This document shows, piece by piece, positions 41,547 to 50,480 of a stretch of DNA of 64,000 bases. The position numbers and the translations under genes were made by a program. The notes under the pieces were generated by a model. It was not told the origin of the DNA and did no database searches. It saw only the letters and a list, made by a program, of their open reading frames with translations. Source of the stretch: UBA8337 sp965662725 (GTDB taxonomy: Bacteria > Pseudomonadota > Alphaproteobacteria > RS24); assembly GCA_965662725.1 (NCBI GenBank), contig CBFIIT010000001.1, positions 110,149 through 174,148 of the forward strand, read 5' to 3'. Within the stretch, counting starts at the first letter, position 1. Each line of letters begins with the position of its first letter.

Positions 41547-43133
41547 TTAGTGACGGAAATGGCGCATGCCGGTTAACACCATGGCCAGCCCGGCCTCATC
41601 GGCAGCGGCAATAACTTCATCATCACGAATGGAACCGCCCGGCTGAATAATTGCTGTCGCGCCGGCTTCAGCCGCCGCCATCAGCCCGTCGGCAAAGGGA
41701 AAAAACGCATCCGATGCAACCACTGAGCCTTGTGCCAATGAGCCTTCAAGACCGGCTGCCATCGCGGCATCAAGGCTTTTGCGAGCAGCAATGCGTGATG
41801 AGTCGAGACGGCTCATTTGCCCGGCACCAATGCCGACCGTGGCCTTGTCTTTGACATAAATAATTGCATTGGATTTGACGTGCTTGGCGACTTTCCAGGC
41901 AAATAATAAATCAGCCAATTCAGCTTCGCTCGGTTGGCGTCGGGTGACGCAGCTTAAATCATTCGCGTCAATATGGCCGTTATCGCTATTTTGCACCAAA
42001 TAACCACCCGCGACATGGCGCACAGCCAGCCCTTCAGCGCGCGGGTCGGGCAGACCGCCGGTCACCAAAAGGCGCAGATTTTTCTTTGCCGCAATCACTT
42101 GCCGCGCCGCTTCATCGGCATCGGGGGCAATAATCACTTCGGTGAAAATCTCAGTGATGGCTTTTGCCGTCGGCGCATCAAGTGGCTTATTCATCGCGAT
42201 AATGCCACCAAAGGCCGATACCGGGTCGCAGCGCAGGGCTTTATGAAACGCCTCGACCGCGCTGTCAGCGCGCGCCACGCCGCATGGATTGGCGTGTTTG
42301 ATAATCGCACAAGCGGCGCCATCGGCCGGGTCAAACTCACCGACCAATTCAAACGCTGCATCCGTGTCATTGATATTATTATAAGACAGCGCTTTGCCTT
42401 GTACTTGTGTTGCAGTGGCGACCCCGGCGCGCACGGAACTGCCGCCGACATAAAACCCGGCTTGCTGATGCGGGTTCTCACCATAACGCAGTGCTTCTTG
42501 TAATTTGCCGCCAAACGCACGATAGGGCGGCATGGCAATGTCCAATTCCTGCGCCATCCAATTTGAAATCGCCGCATCATAGGCAGCCGTGCGGGCATAG
42601 GCTTTTTGCGCCAAGCGACGGCGCAAAGCGCGTTCAGTGCCGCCTTCAGCCAAAGCCGCCAGCACCGCATCATAATCATCGCCATCGACCAATACGGTCA
42701 CATCTTCATGATTTTTTGCCGCTGCGCGGATCATGGCCGGCCCGCCAATATCGATATTTTCAATACATGCATCATAATCGCCGCCGCCCGCAACGGTTGC
42801 TTCAAACGGATATAAATTCACCACCAGCAAATCAATCGGCAAAATATCATGCGCTTGCATGGCTTGCTGATGCGCGGCGTCGCTGCGTATCGCCAATAGA
42901 CCGCCATGCACATTCGGGTGAAGTGTCTTGACTCGCCCATCCATCATTTCGGGAAAACCGGTCAACGCGGATACATCTTTTACCGTCAGACCGCTATCGG
43001 CCAGCAATTTTGCCGTGCCGCCCGTAGAGACCAGCTCAACACCCAATGCGCTCAGTTTTTCGGCAAAATCAATAATACCGTCCTTATCAGAAACGGAAAT
43101 AAGTGCCCGTGTGATCGGTTTCAAATCTGACAT
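41547..43133 (-). CDS. purH: Bifunctional AICAR transformylase/IMP cyclohydrolase
   Basis: Carries out the last two steps of IMP synthesis. 528 residues. The N-terminal cyclohydrolase domain has ALISVSDKDGI, STGGTAK and GRVKTLHPNVHGGLL (about 65-79). The transformylase domain has RYGENPHQQAGFY, IKHANPCGVA with the catalytic Lys-His, and SDAFFPFADG near the C-terminus. All are conserved. Final gene of the rsmB-rpe-heparinase-purH series on the minus strand. Confidence 0.97.
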   Translation of the reverse strand: MSDLKPITRALISVSDKDGIIDFAEKLSALGVELVSTGGTAKLLADSGLTVKDVSALTGFPEMMDGRVKTLHPNVHGGLLAIRSDAAHQQAMQAHDILPIDLLVVNLYPFEATVAGGGDYDACIENIDIGGPAMIRAAAKNHEDVTVLVDGDDYDAVLAALAEGGTERALRRRLAQKAYARTAAYDAAISNWMAQELDIAMPPYRAFGGKLQEALRYGENPHQQAGFYVGGSSVRAGVATATQVQGKALSYNNINDTDAAFELVGEFDPADGAACAIIKHANPCGVARADSAVEAFHKALRCDPVSAFGGIIAMNKPLDAPTAKAITEIFTEVIIAPDADEAARQVIAAKKNLRLLVTGGLPDPRAEGLAVRHVAGGYLVQNSDNGHIDANDLSCVTRRQPSEAELADLLFAWKVAKHVKSNAIIYVKDKATVGIGAGQMSRLDSSRIAARKSLDAAMAAGLEGSLAQGSVVASDAFFPFADGLMAAAEAGATAIIQPGGSIRDDEVIAAADEAGLAMVLTGMRHFRH

Positions 43134-43177
43134 TTTTTAAAAATCCTTCAGCAAATTAACTGCGTCTCAATTTTGTT

Positions 43178-44899
43178 TTAACTGCGTCGGCCGCTGCGTC
43201 CGGCATATCGCAAAGCCCAGCGTATCAGCGTGTCCTTGTGCCCTAATTGGCCGCTCACGGCAAGTTGCTGGCTGCGTTGGGGAATGCCATTGCGGCCCAT
43301 ATAGACACTTTCTTCAATGCGCACAGCCGTCGTCGCTTCGCTGCCCAACCGAAATTGCCAACCATGGCCGGAAGCGGTCAGCAATAAGACCGCATCGCCG
43401 CCGGCTTGCATGCTGGCGCGCACTTGCGGGTGCAAATGAAAGCGCAAATGAAATGGCGCTCCTTCCGCTGCCACATGGTTCATATCAGCCAGCAATAAAT
43501 CTTCGCCGCGAATATCTTCGCCATCGGCATCGACAAAAAATCGCCGATTGTGACGCACGCCATGGCTTTCGAGAAAAATCGCATGGCTGGTTTCCAGCCA
43601 AATGCCGGTCTTATCTTCAACGCGGCGACAATTGACTTGCCAATCTTGATTTTTAAGCCGCGGCCCCAAATGCCGCGCCGCTAAGCCATGGCGTAAAAAA
43701 GGGTCACTGACATCGCTGTCAAAAGCCAAAGTCGAATGCGCCGACAGGCCTCGTGCGGCCAATTGCCAATCCGTGTTATGAACTACATTCGGCCCGCAAT
43801 TGACAATCAGCCGATCACCGGCATGGCTCATTTCAAATGCCAAAGGGGCAGCATGGGCGCGGCGCGAATGGCTGCCGGGCGGCGCATCGCCAATATCCAC
43901 CAGCACGCAACTATCGCCAACGGCAAGGCGCTGATAGCCGCTTTTCTGCGCAAAACTCATCGGTTTACCGGTTTTACCCAGCACCGCATTAAGCGCCGCC
44001 GGCTCGCCTTCCAACCCACCATTAAACACCGCCAAACGGCCATCACCATGCCGCAACATGGCCAACATGGCTTGCATGCGCTCGCGCGCCGTCACCAAAC
44101 CGGCGGGCGGGTCGATTTGCCGATTGAGCAGCTTTGCTTCCAAGGCCAATAAATCTGCAGCCAGCTCTAAAATCAATTGCGGATTGCGCGATATATGCCC
44201 GCCATCGGGCAAGATTTGACGGCGCAATTCGCGGGTCAATAAATCCATGCCGAGGCGCAGATTCTGACTTTCATGCGGCAAAGAACAGGCGGCCAATGTC
44301 AGACCAAGGGCCGCATGCAGGCGTTCCAGACCGTCATCGCATTGCGAAGCGGTCAGACCAAGCCAGCGCGTTTGGGATGAAAAACTATCCGTAATGCGCG
44401 CCAAATCTTGCATATCGAAACCGTCTTTAAGGACACTAAGAGCATGCGCCCAGCGCGCCAAACGTCGCCCGACAAGCGGCGGATGCATGGCGCGTCTTTG
44501 ACCGATATACGGGCCTTGCGCCCAATGCAAAATGGCAGCGCGTGCATGCGCTGCGCCGCCGCCATCTTGAATGGCCAATAAGTCAGGCAGCCAATCAAAA
44601 GCATGCAAGCTTTCATACCATTCATTGCTGGGCGCGTTCAGCGCAAAAGGTGATTGACCGCTGCCGCGCAAGACGCCGCCGACCAGAGAGTAATCACCGG
44701 CCAACCAAGCCTCGCCTCGCAGTGCATTTCCGGGCCGCAAAGCGGCCGGATAATCAAATAAAGCGGCTCCCGCACCGGCGCGCCAAAGGCGGCGCATAAA
44801 AGGCGCGCGATAGGATAAAATATTCACACGGTAGCGGGCGCGTGCGGCGAGAGTGGTGACCGCTTCAAATCGGGATGCGAGCTTTTGGGCCCGCGCCAT
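43178..44899 (-). CDS. Heparinase II/III family protein
   Basis: 573 residues without signal peptide. The N-terminal half is an alpha-barrel with NEWYESLHAFDWL and DGGHISRNPQLILE; the C-terminal half is a beta-sandwich with FLESHGVRHNRRFF and FHLRFHLHPQV. These match the alphaproteobacterial heparinase-like proteins that lie beside purH and rpe. Activity on a glycosaminoglycan is not established for this subgroup. The absence of an export signal is odd for a polysaccharide lyase. ATG 44899 overlaps the rpe stop by one base, so the gene is coupled to rpe. Confidence 0.86.
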   Translation of the reverse strand: MARAQKLASRFEAVTTLAARARYRVNILSYRAPFMRRLWRAGAGAALFDYPAALRPGNALRGEAWLAGDYSLVGGVLRGSGQSPFALNAPSNEWYESLHAFDWLPDLLAIQDGGGAAHARAAILHWAQGPYIGQRRAMHPPLVGRRLARWAHALSVLKDGFDMQDLARITDSFSSQTRWLGLTASQCDDGLERLHAALGLTLAACSLPHESQNLRLGMDLLTRELRRQILPDGGHISRNPQLILELAADLLALEAKLLNRQIDPPAGLVTARERMQAMLAMLRHGDGRLAVFNGGLEGEPAALNAVLGKTGKPMSFAQKSGYQRLAVGDSCVLVDIGDAPPGSHSRRAHAAPLAFEMSHAGDRLIVNCGPNVVHNTDWQLAARGLSAHSTLAFDSDVSDPFLRHGLAARHLGPRLKNQDWQVNCRRVEDKTGIWLETSHAIFLESHGVRHNRRFFVDADGEDIRGEDLLLADMNHVAAEGAPFHLRFHLHPQVRASMQAGGDAVLLLTASGHGWQFRLGSEATTAVRIEESVYMGRNGIPQRSQQLAVSGQLGHKDTLIRWALRYAGRSGRRS

Positions 44900-45576
44900 T
44901 AAGCCCCCGCGCTGCGCAGGGCGGCGATATTTTCAGCGTATTTTTCAGGCCCGCCGGAAAAAGTGGCCGTGCCGGCGACCAGCATATCGGCGCCGGCATC
45001 AATCACCCGTCCGGCGGTTTCACGATTGACCCCGCCATCGACTTCCAAAGCAATGTCACGCCCGCTGGCAGTAATCATTTGCCGCAGCGTTTTAATCTTC
45101 TCAATTTGACTTTCAATAAAACTCTGACCGCCAAAACCGGGATTGACCGACATCACCAAAATAAGATCAATATCGCCCATCAGGCTGTCGAGTACTGACA
45201 CCGGCGTTGCCGGATTTAGAGAAATGCCGACTTTGCATCCGGCGGCGCGAATGGCTTGCGCTGTGCGGTGTGGATGCGCGCCGGCCTCGGGATGAAAGGT
45301 AATGATTTGTGCGCCGGCCTCAGCAAAGGCATTGATATAAGGGTCGACCGGCGAAATCATCAAATGCACGTCCAAGGGCTTGCTGGCATAGGGCGCGATG
45401 GCCTTCACCACATCAGGGCCAATGGTCAAATTAGGGACAAAATGCCCGTCCATCACATCGACATGAACATAATCGCATCCGGCCTCACAAATGGCGGCGA
45501 CTTCTTCGCCCAGGCGGGCAAAATCAGCCGATAAAATCGAAGGCGAAATTTTTACATCGGTCTTTAACTTCGTCAT
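44899..45576 (-). CDS. rpe: Ribulose-phosphate 3-epimerase
   Basis: Interconverts ribulose 5-phosphate and xylulose 5-phosphate in the pentose phosphate pathway. 225 residues from ATG 45576 (MTKLKTDVKISPSILSADF). The signature DYVHVDVMDGHFVPNLTIGP (about 38-57) carries metal and active-site residues. HLMI and VMSVNPGFGGQSF follow, and EVDGGVN closes the phosphate site. The in-frame ATG at 45654 would add 26 non-family residues and is rejected. Coupled to the heparinase gene. Confidence 0.95.
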   Translation of the reverse strand: MTKLKTDVKISPSILSADFARLGEEVAAICEAGCDYVHVDVMDGHFVPNLTIGPDVVKAIAPYASKPLDVHLMISPVDPYINAFAEAGAQIITFHPEAGAHPHRTAQAIRAAGCKVGISLNPATPVSVLDSLMGDIDLILVMSVNPGFGGQSFIESQIEKIKTLRQMITASGRDIALEVDGGVNRETAGRVIDAGADMLVAGTATFSGGPEKYAENIAALRSAGA

Positions 45577-45687
45577 GCAGACAGTCCTTTTGCTCTTTTC
45601 TCTGTAACGGGTTTTGCCACAGCCGACAAGAAAGCTGTCTTTCATTGCCGTCAAATTGTTAAAAAACCGGCCTTTTATTCAGAGGTT

Positions 45688-47007
45688 TTAATGGCTTTTT
45701 TCGGCTTTATGCATCAGCGCGGTATAAAAGCCGTCGCTTTCCTGCGCCAAGCCCTTATCGACCAGCGGCAATACCAGCGTGGTGTTACGACAGGTAAAAT
45801 CGCTATGGCTTTTTAAAAACCCGTCTATTTGCGCTTGCCCTTCTTGCGGTTGAATGGCGCAAACCGCATAGACCAAATAGCCGCCCGCTTTGACGCGTTT
45901 GGCCGCGGCAGTCAGAATTTGTTTTTGCAATTCGATCAGTCTTTCCATATCGCCGCTCGTACGATGGCGCAATAAATCCGGATGGCGGCGCAATGTGCCG
46001 GTTGCCGTGCAAGGCGCGTCCAGTAAAATGCCGTCATATAATTTGTCGCCATTGGTCAGCCAATCGATAGCTTCGGCGCACACCATATCGGCATTTAACC
46101 GGGTTCGGCTCAAATTTTCGCGCAAGCGCGCGAGGCGTGATTTTGAAATATCCAGCGCGGTGACATGGTGACCGGCAGCGGCCAATTGCAAACTCTTGCC
46201 GCCCGGCGCAGCGCAAATATCCAATACTGCGCTTTGGCGCGGCAGGGTTTCATCCAGCCGCAAAGCCGGTTCTCCGGCGGCGCGGTTTTGCACCCAAAAA
46301 TCGCCTTCGGCAAAACCCGCCAGCCTGGTGATATCGCCGCTTTCTTGTAAACGGATATGGGTTGGCCCAACGCTTATGCCGCCATTTTTTTCTTGCCACG
46401 CCGTGGCGGCGTCTTTGGTTTTAAAACATAAATCCAGCGGCGGCGGGCGGGTCAGGGCTTCAGCCATGGCGGCAAGATTTTCTGCCCCATGAGCGGCTTG
46501 CCAATTTTCACGCAACCATGCCGGCAGGTTTTCTATCGGGTCAAATTGCGGCAGCGTATCGGCCTGTTGCGCACGGGCAATATTGCGCAGCACGGCATTG
46601 ATGAGGCCGCGATAAGGTTGCTCGCGGCGTCCGGTGGCAGCGACGGTTTCGTCAATCGCCGCATGAGCCGGCACGTTCATATGCAATAATTGCGCCGCGC
46701 CGATAAATAATAAGGCGCGGGCCGGAGAGGCGCGCGGCGGCAGTTTTTTCACATATACCTTTAAAAGCTGTTCCAATGTGCCGAAATGGCGAAGCGCGGT
46801 TTGCACCATCGCATCGGCCAAATTCCTGTCGCTCGGCGATAAATCGGCCAGCCGGTCGCGCACTTCATCGAGTGTTTTGCCGCGCAAAATAGAGGCCAGC
46901 ATATTGGCGGCAATGCGCCGCGAAGGGCTTTTGCCACGGCCTTTTCCGGGCCTCTCGCCCTTTTGACTGTTCCGGCTTTTATCTTGCTGATTATCTTGCG
47001 AAGTCAT
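45688..47007 (-). CDS. rsmB: 16S rRNA (cytosine967-C5)-methyltransferase RsmB-like
   Basis: 439 residues from ATG 47007. An N-terminal NusB-like helical RNA-binding domain (about 45-170) precedes the SAM methyltransferase core. The core has VLDICAAPGGKSLQLAA (SAM motif I), ILLDAPCTATGTLRRHPD with the motif IV cysteine, and YLVYAVCAIQPQEG with the motif VI cysteine, both used in m5C chemistry. The N-terminal 40 residues are basic and Gln/Lys/Arg-rich. The in-frame upstream start at 47094 would overlap the divergent DUF1674 gene and is rejected. Confidence 0.92.
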   Translation of the reverse strand: MTSQDNQQDKSRNSQKGERPGKGRGKSPSRRIAANMLASILRGKTLDEVRDRLADLSPSDRNLADAMVQTALRHFGTLEQLLKVYVKKLPPRASPARALLFIGAAQLLHMNVPAHAAIDETVAATGRREQPYRGLINAVLRNIARAQQADTLPQFDPIENLPAWLRENWQAAHGAENLAAMAEALTRPPPLDLCFKTKDAATAWQEKNGGISVGPTHIRLQESGDITRLAGFAEGDFWVQNRAAGEPALRLDETLPRQSAVLDICAAPGGKSLQLAAAGHHVTALDISKSRLARLRENLSRTRLNADMVCAEAIDWLTNGDKLYDGILLDAPCTATGTLRRHPDLLRHRTSGDMERLIELQKQILTAAAKRVKAGGYLVYAVCAIQPQEGQAQIDGFLKSHSDFTCRNTTLVLPLVDKGLAQESDGFYTALMHKAEKSH

Positions 47008-47059
47008 GTCGCGGTTACACCATCTTGGCAAGCGGGCCGCAAGCCCCCATATTAATGTC

Positions 47060-47269
47060 ATGAGTGACGAAATAAAACCCGGCAGCCGGCGCATGGCAGC
47101 AAAAAACGCCGCGCAAAAAGCTGCACAAGAACAAGCCTTGGCAGAAGCTGAAGCCCGCCGCGCCGCGCATGTGGCTGAAAAACGCGCCAGCGAAAGTGGC
47201 GGTCAAGAAGGGCCTGAGCCGACCCGCTATGGCGATTGGGAAAAAGACGGCATTGCCTGCGATTTTTGA
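47060..47269 (+). CDS. DUF1674 protein, succinate dehydrogenase assembly factor 4 (SDHAF4) homologue
   Basis: Small protein of 69 residues. The N-terminus is an Ala/Glu/Lys-rich helix. The C-terminal signature GPEPTRYGDWEKDGIACDF is the DUF1674/SDHAF4 core that in mitochondria binds flavinylated SdhA and protects it during complex II assembly. The usual end is GIASDF; here it is GIACDF. ATG 47060 selected (an in-frame start at 47006 overlaps rsmB). Divergent from rsmB across 52 bases. The sdh genes are not in this window. Confidence 0.9.
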   Translation: MSDEIKPGSRRMAAKNAAQKAAQEQALAEAEARRAAHVAEKRASESGGQEGPEPTRYGDWEKDGIACDF

Positions 47270-47297
47270 GTTCCCAATATTTTTGAGTTCCCAATAT
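47264..47297. repeat. Perfect 17-bp tandem duplication at the DUF1674 stop
   Basis: TTTTGAGTTCCCAATAT occurs twice head to tail (47264-47280, 47281-47297). The first copy contains the stop codon of the DUF1674 gene. Same style as the 16-bp duplication at 25171-25202. Confidence 0.9.
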
Positions 47298-47375
47298 TTT
47301 GAAGCCTCGATAAAAGCACCTTGTTTCAACCACAGGTTGCTGGCAGCACATTTGCAATCGCGTTAACTTATTCTT

Positions 47376-47507
47376 GGTTACATTCAGATATTCACTCGAA
47401 GACCGACCTTTGGGTCGGGTCTTTCGTCGAATATAATACCCTATGGGAAATAGGCGGAATATCTTCGAGTGATCGTGGATGTAACCCGGCCCGACACTGA
47501 TGTCGGG
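47376..47507. repeat. Structured intergenic inverted repeat (possible small RNA or MITE-like element)
   Basis: Between the DUF1674 and nuclease genes, GGTTACAT (47376-47383) and CACTCGAAGA (47393-47402) are matched in reverse complement by TCTTCGAGTG (47462-47471) and ATGTAACC (47479-47486). The outer arms therefore form an interrupted long stem of about 25 bases. An inner hairpin AAGACCGACC/GGTCGGGTCTT (47399-47423) and an adjacent perfect hairpin CCCGACA-CTGA-TGTCGGG (47490-47507) add structure. No coding sequence is convincing here. Only one copy is seen in the window. It could be a transcribed leader of the downstream nuclease gene, a small RNA, or a short mobile repeat. Confidence 0.6.
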
Positions 47508-47537
47508 GCGTGGCTAAAAAGTTGAGAGAGTTAGAAA

Positions 47538-48011
47538 ATGCGCGTTTTGAGTGTAATTTGTTTTTTGCTATTGGCGCATGCGCCCGCCGCGCAAGCCAAA
47601 CAGAAATTAGCCGGTCCGTTTCCTTTTGAAGTTTTGGAAGTGATTGACGGCGATACATTTCGCGCCCGTGTTGATATTTGGCTGGGTCAATCGGTAGAGG
47701 TGAAGGTGCGTCTCAAAGGCGTCGACACGCCTGAATTACGCGGCAAATGCGCAGCCGAAAAAAAGCTGGCCATTGAAGCCAAACAATTTGCCGCCAAATG
47801 GCTGAGAGAAAATCCGGCGCAATTGGTCGGCGTGCATTACGGCACTTATGCCGGTCGCGTTTTGGCGACGATAGAAAATAAAGCTGCAGCAAATAAAGCC
47901 GCGGCAAAGAAGAGCGGCGGAACCGATGCCCCGAAGACATTATCCGCCGCCCTCTTATCTGAAAACCTCGCCAAACCCTATCGCGGCCGCAAAGCGCGTT
48001 GGTGCGCTTAA
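47538..48011 (+). CDS. Secreted thermonuclease (SNase-like) family protein
   Basis: 157 residues with a signal peptide (VLSVICFLLLAHAPAAQA, about 3-20). The OB-fold nuclease core has VIDGDTFRARVD, VRLKGVDTPELRGKC with the catalytic Arg and Glu, YAGRVLATI with the second catalytic arginine, and LSAALLSENLAKPYRG. A Lys/Ala-rich insertion (about 115-135) breaks the last loop. It probably cleaves nucleic acid in the periplasm or outside. The structured element lies just upstream. Convergent with acs, 5 bases between stops. Confidence 0.85.
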   Translation: MRVLSVICFLLLAHAPAAQAKQKLAGPFPFEVLEVIDGDTFRARVDIWLGQSVEVKVRLKGVDTPELRGKCAAEKKLAIEAKQFAAKWLRENPAQLVGVHYGTYAGRVLATIENKAAANKAAAKKSGGTDAPKTLSAALLSENLAKPYRGRKARWCA

Positions 48012-48016
48012 TTCAA

Positions 48017-49960
48017 TCAGCCGCGATTTTGACGGTTGTCGATCAAATCATCAACCACAGCCGGATCGGCCAAGGTTGAGGTATCGCCAAGATTTGAAAA
48101 ATCATCTTCGGCAATTTTGCGCAAAATCCGCCGCATGATTTTACCCGAGCGGGTTTTCGGCAGGCCCGGCGCGAACTGAATAAGGTCCGGCGTAGCAATC
48201 GGGCCGATTTCTTTACGCACCCATTTGACCAGCTCGGCCTTCAGCTCATCATCGCCATTGAGGCCGGCATTCAGCGTCACATAGCAATAAATACCTTGCC
48301 CTTTAATATCGTGTGGATAGCCGACGACCGCGGCTTCCGCCACTTGTGCATGCGCCACCAGCGCGCTTTCGACTTCTGCCGTGCCGAGGCGATGGCCGGA
48401 AATATTCAGCACATCATCGACGCGGCCGGTAATCCAATAATAGCCATCCTCATCGCGGCGACAGCCATCGCCGGTGAAATAATAGCCGGGATATTGCACA
48501 AAATAAGTTTCGATAAAGCGCTTATGGTCGCCATAGACCGAGCGCATTTGCCCGGGCCAGCTATCACTAATGCACAGATTGCCCGACGTCGCACCATCCA
48601 GCTGTTTGCCATCAGCATCGACCAAAAGCGGTTTCACCCCAAAGAAAGGGCGTGTCGCCGAGCCGGGCTTCAAAGCGGTTGCACCGGGCAAGGGTGTGAT
48701 AAGAATGCCGCCGGTTTCGGTTTGCCACCATGTATCGACAATCGGGCTTTTGCCTTCACCGACCGTATTGTAATACCACAGCCACGCCTCCGGATTGATC
48801 GGTTCACCAACCGAGCCCAACAGTCGAATGCTTGATCGCGAGGTTGATTTCACCGGCCCGTCACCCTCGCGCATCAATGCGCGTAAAGCGGTTGGGGCGG
48901 TGTAGAAAATATTTACTTGGTGCTTATCGCAAACCTGCCAGAAGCGCGAATTATCGGGATAATTCGGCACCCCTTCAAACATCAGCGTGGTCGCGCCATT
49001 GGCCAGCGGCCCATAGACGATATAAGAGTGGCCCGTGACCCAGCCGACATCGGCGGTGCACCAATAAACCTCACCTTGTTTGTAATCAAATACATATTCA
49101 TGTGTCATTGAGGCATAGACCATATAGCCGCCGGTTGTGTGCAGCACGCCTTTCGGCTTGCCGGTCGAGCCGGATGTATAAAGAATGAAAAGCGGGTCTT
49201 CGGCGCCCATTTCTTCAGCCGGACAATCAGCATCGACTTCTGCTTTGGCGTCCTCATAAACAATATCGCGGCCATCTTTCATTGCCACGCCGCTGCCGGT
49301 GCGGGTGACAACCACAACCGTGTCGACATCGGGGCATTGTTCCAATGCCGCATCCGTATTGGCTTTCAGCGGAATTTTCTTGCCGCCGCGCACCCCTTCA
49401 TCAGCGGTGATGACGCATGTGCTTTCGCAATCCAAAATCCGGCCGGCCAAAGCGTCCGGCGAAAAGCCGCCAAAGACAACCGAATGCACCGCGCCAATGC
49501 GCGCGCAAGCTAACATTGCGTAAGTGGCTTCCGGTATCATCGGCATGTAAATGGTCACGCGGTCGCCTTTTTTGACGCCGCGCATTTTCAGCACATTGGC
49601 AAATTTGCAGACTTCTTCGTGCAGTTGATTATAGCTGATTTTGGCATGCTGGTCGGGCTCATCGCCTTCCCAGATAATTGCCGTTTGTTCGCCGCGTGTC
49701 GCCAAATGGCGGTCAATGCAATTGACACTGGCGTTCAAAGCGCCGTCTTCATACCATTTAATCGACACATCATCTTTGCCGTAATGGGTGTTTTTAACTT
49801 TGGTGTAAGGCTTCATCCAGTCAATGCGCTTGCCGTGCTCGCCCCAAAATGCATCCGCATCATCAATACTTTGCCGGTACATTTCCAGATATTGTGCATT
49901 ATCGACCAAGGCGCTCTCAGCGATTGCCTGCGGCACTTCAAAAATCTGTTCGTCGGACAT
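48017..49960 (-). CDS. acs: Acetyl-CoA synthetase (AMP-forming)
   Basis: Activates acetate to acetyl-CoA via acetyl-AMP. 647 residues, the family's usual size. Motifs: PLFILYTSGSTGKPKGVLHT (AMP-binding loop), TWWQTETGGILITPLPG, YYWITGRVDDVLNISGHRLGTAEVE, and near the C-terminus PKTRSGKIMRRILR, whose lysine is the regulatory acetylation site in this family. Start ATG 49960 (MSDEQIFEVPQ). The Rieske gene begins the next block downstream in sequence, upstream in transcription, with 88 bases between. Confidence 0.97.
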   Translation of the reverse strand: MSDEQIFEVPQAIAESALVDNAQYLEMYRQSIDDADAFWGEHGKRIDWMKPYTKVKNTHYGKDDVSIKWYEDGALNASVNCIDRHLATRGEQTAIIWEGDEPDQHAKISYNQLHEEVCKFANVLKMRGVKKGDRVTIYMPMIPEATYAMLACARIGAVHSVVFGGFSPDALAGRILDCESTCVITADEGVRGGKKIPLKANTDAALEQCPDVDTVVVVTRTGSGVAMKDGRDIVYEDAKAEVDADCPAEEMGAEDPLFILYTSGSTGKPKGVLHTTGGYMVYASMTHEYVFDYKQGEVYWCTADVGWVTGHSYIVYGPLANGATTLMFEGVPNYPDNSRFWQVCDKHQVNIFYTAPTALRALMREGDGPVKSTSRSSIRLLGSVGEPINPEAWLWYYNTVGEGKSPIVDTWWQTETGGILITPLPGATALKPGSATRPFFGVKPLLVDADGKQLDGATSGNLCISDSWPGQMRSVYGDHKRFIETYFVQYPGYYFTGDGCRRDEDGYYWITGRVDDVLNISGHRLGTAEVESALVAHAQVAEAAVVGYPHDIKGQGIYCYVTLNAGLNGDDELKAELVKWVRKEIGPIATPDLIQFAPGLPKTRSGKIMRRILRKIAEDDFSNLGDTSTLADPAVVDDLIDNRQNRG

Positions 49961-50048
49961 GGACTTCTCCCCTACTTTGTTTACTGGCTCTTCATACGCC
50001 AGACCAAGCCAATGGACAAGATGTCACAGGCGCTTTCGCCTGCTTCCA

Positions 50049-50480
50049 TCACATTTTTCCCATCACAATAAACCGCTCGCCGTCGCGGCTTTCCAAGCGC
50101 AATGGCACTTCGATTAAATCCGCGCCCTGGCACGGGCCGGCAAAGCAATGGCCACGCTTATCAAATTGTGCACCATGCGCCGAGCAAATCAAACTATCGC
50201 CCAGCGCATTTAAAAAACGGTCAGGAAAGGTTTCCAAGGGCAATCCCAAATGCGGGCATTTATTGACAAAACCGCGTATCTTTTTGTCCGTTTCGTCAAG
50301 CCGCCAGATAATAATATCCAGCTTTTCAACCGCTTCTTGACGGCCCTCTTTATCGGCTTTTTTATTTTCCAGCGTAAAGCCGCGCGCCGCCCCTTCCGGC
50401 ATATCGGACAGCCGACAAATCGGCATCGCCTCATCAGGCCACCAATCGGGCGCCGCTTTATTTATAGGGGTTTTCGGCAT
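50049..50480 (-). CDS. Rieske [2Fe-2S] domain protein
   Basis: 143 residues, a single Rieske domain. The cluster ligands are Cys-x-His in NKCPHLGLPLE (about 88-98) and Cys-x2-His in LICSAHGAQFD (about 110-120). Unlike dioxygenase subunits there is no second domain, so it is a ferredoxin-like electron carrier or regulatory subunit. No signal peptide. Its start overlaps the end of the EVE gene by 23 bases; an internal ATG at 50426 (MPICRLSD) is an alternative start that would remove the overlap. Partner unknown. Confidence 0.88.
   Translation of the reverse strand: MPKTPINKAAPDWWPDEAMPICRLSDMPEGAARGFTLENKKADKEGRQEAVEKLDIIIWRLDETDKKIRGFVNKCPHLGLPLETFPDRFLNALGDSLICSAHGAQFDKRGHCFAGPCQGADLIEVPLRLESRDGERFIVMGKM

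Noticed and set aside
47392..47658. Minus-strand frame across the structured region and the nuclease gene start
   Set aside because: Overlaps inverted repeats and the signal-peptide codons of the nuclease; no family resemblance.
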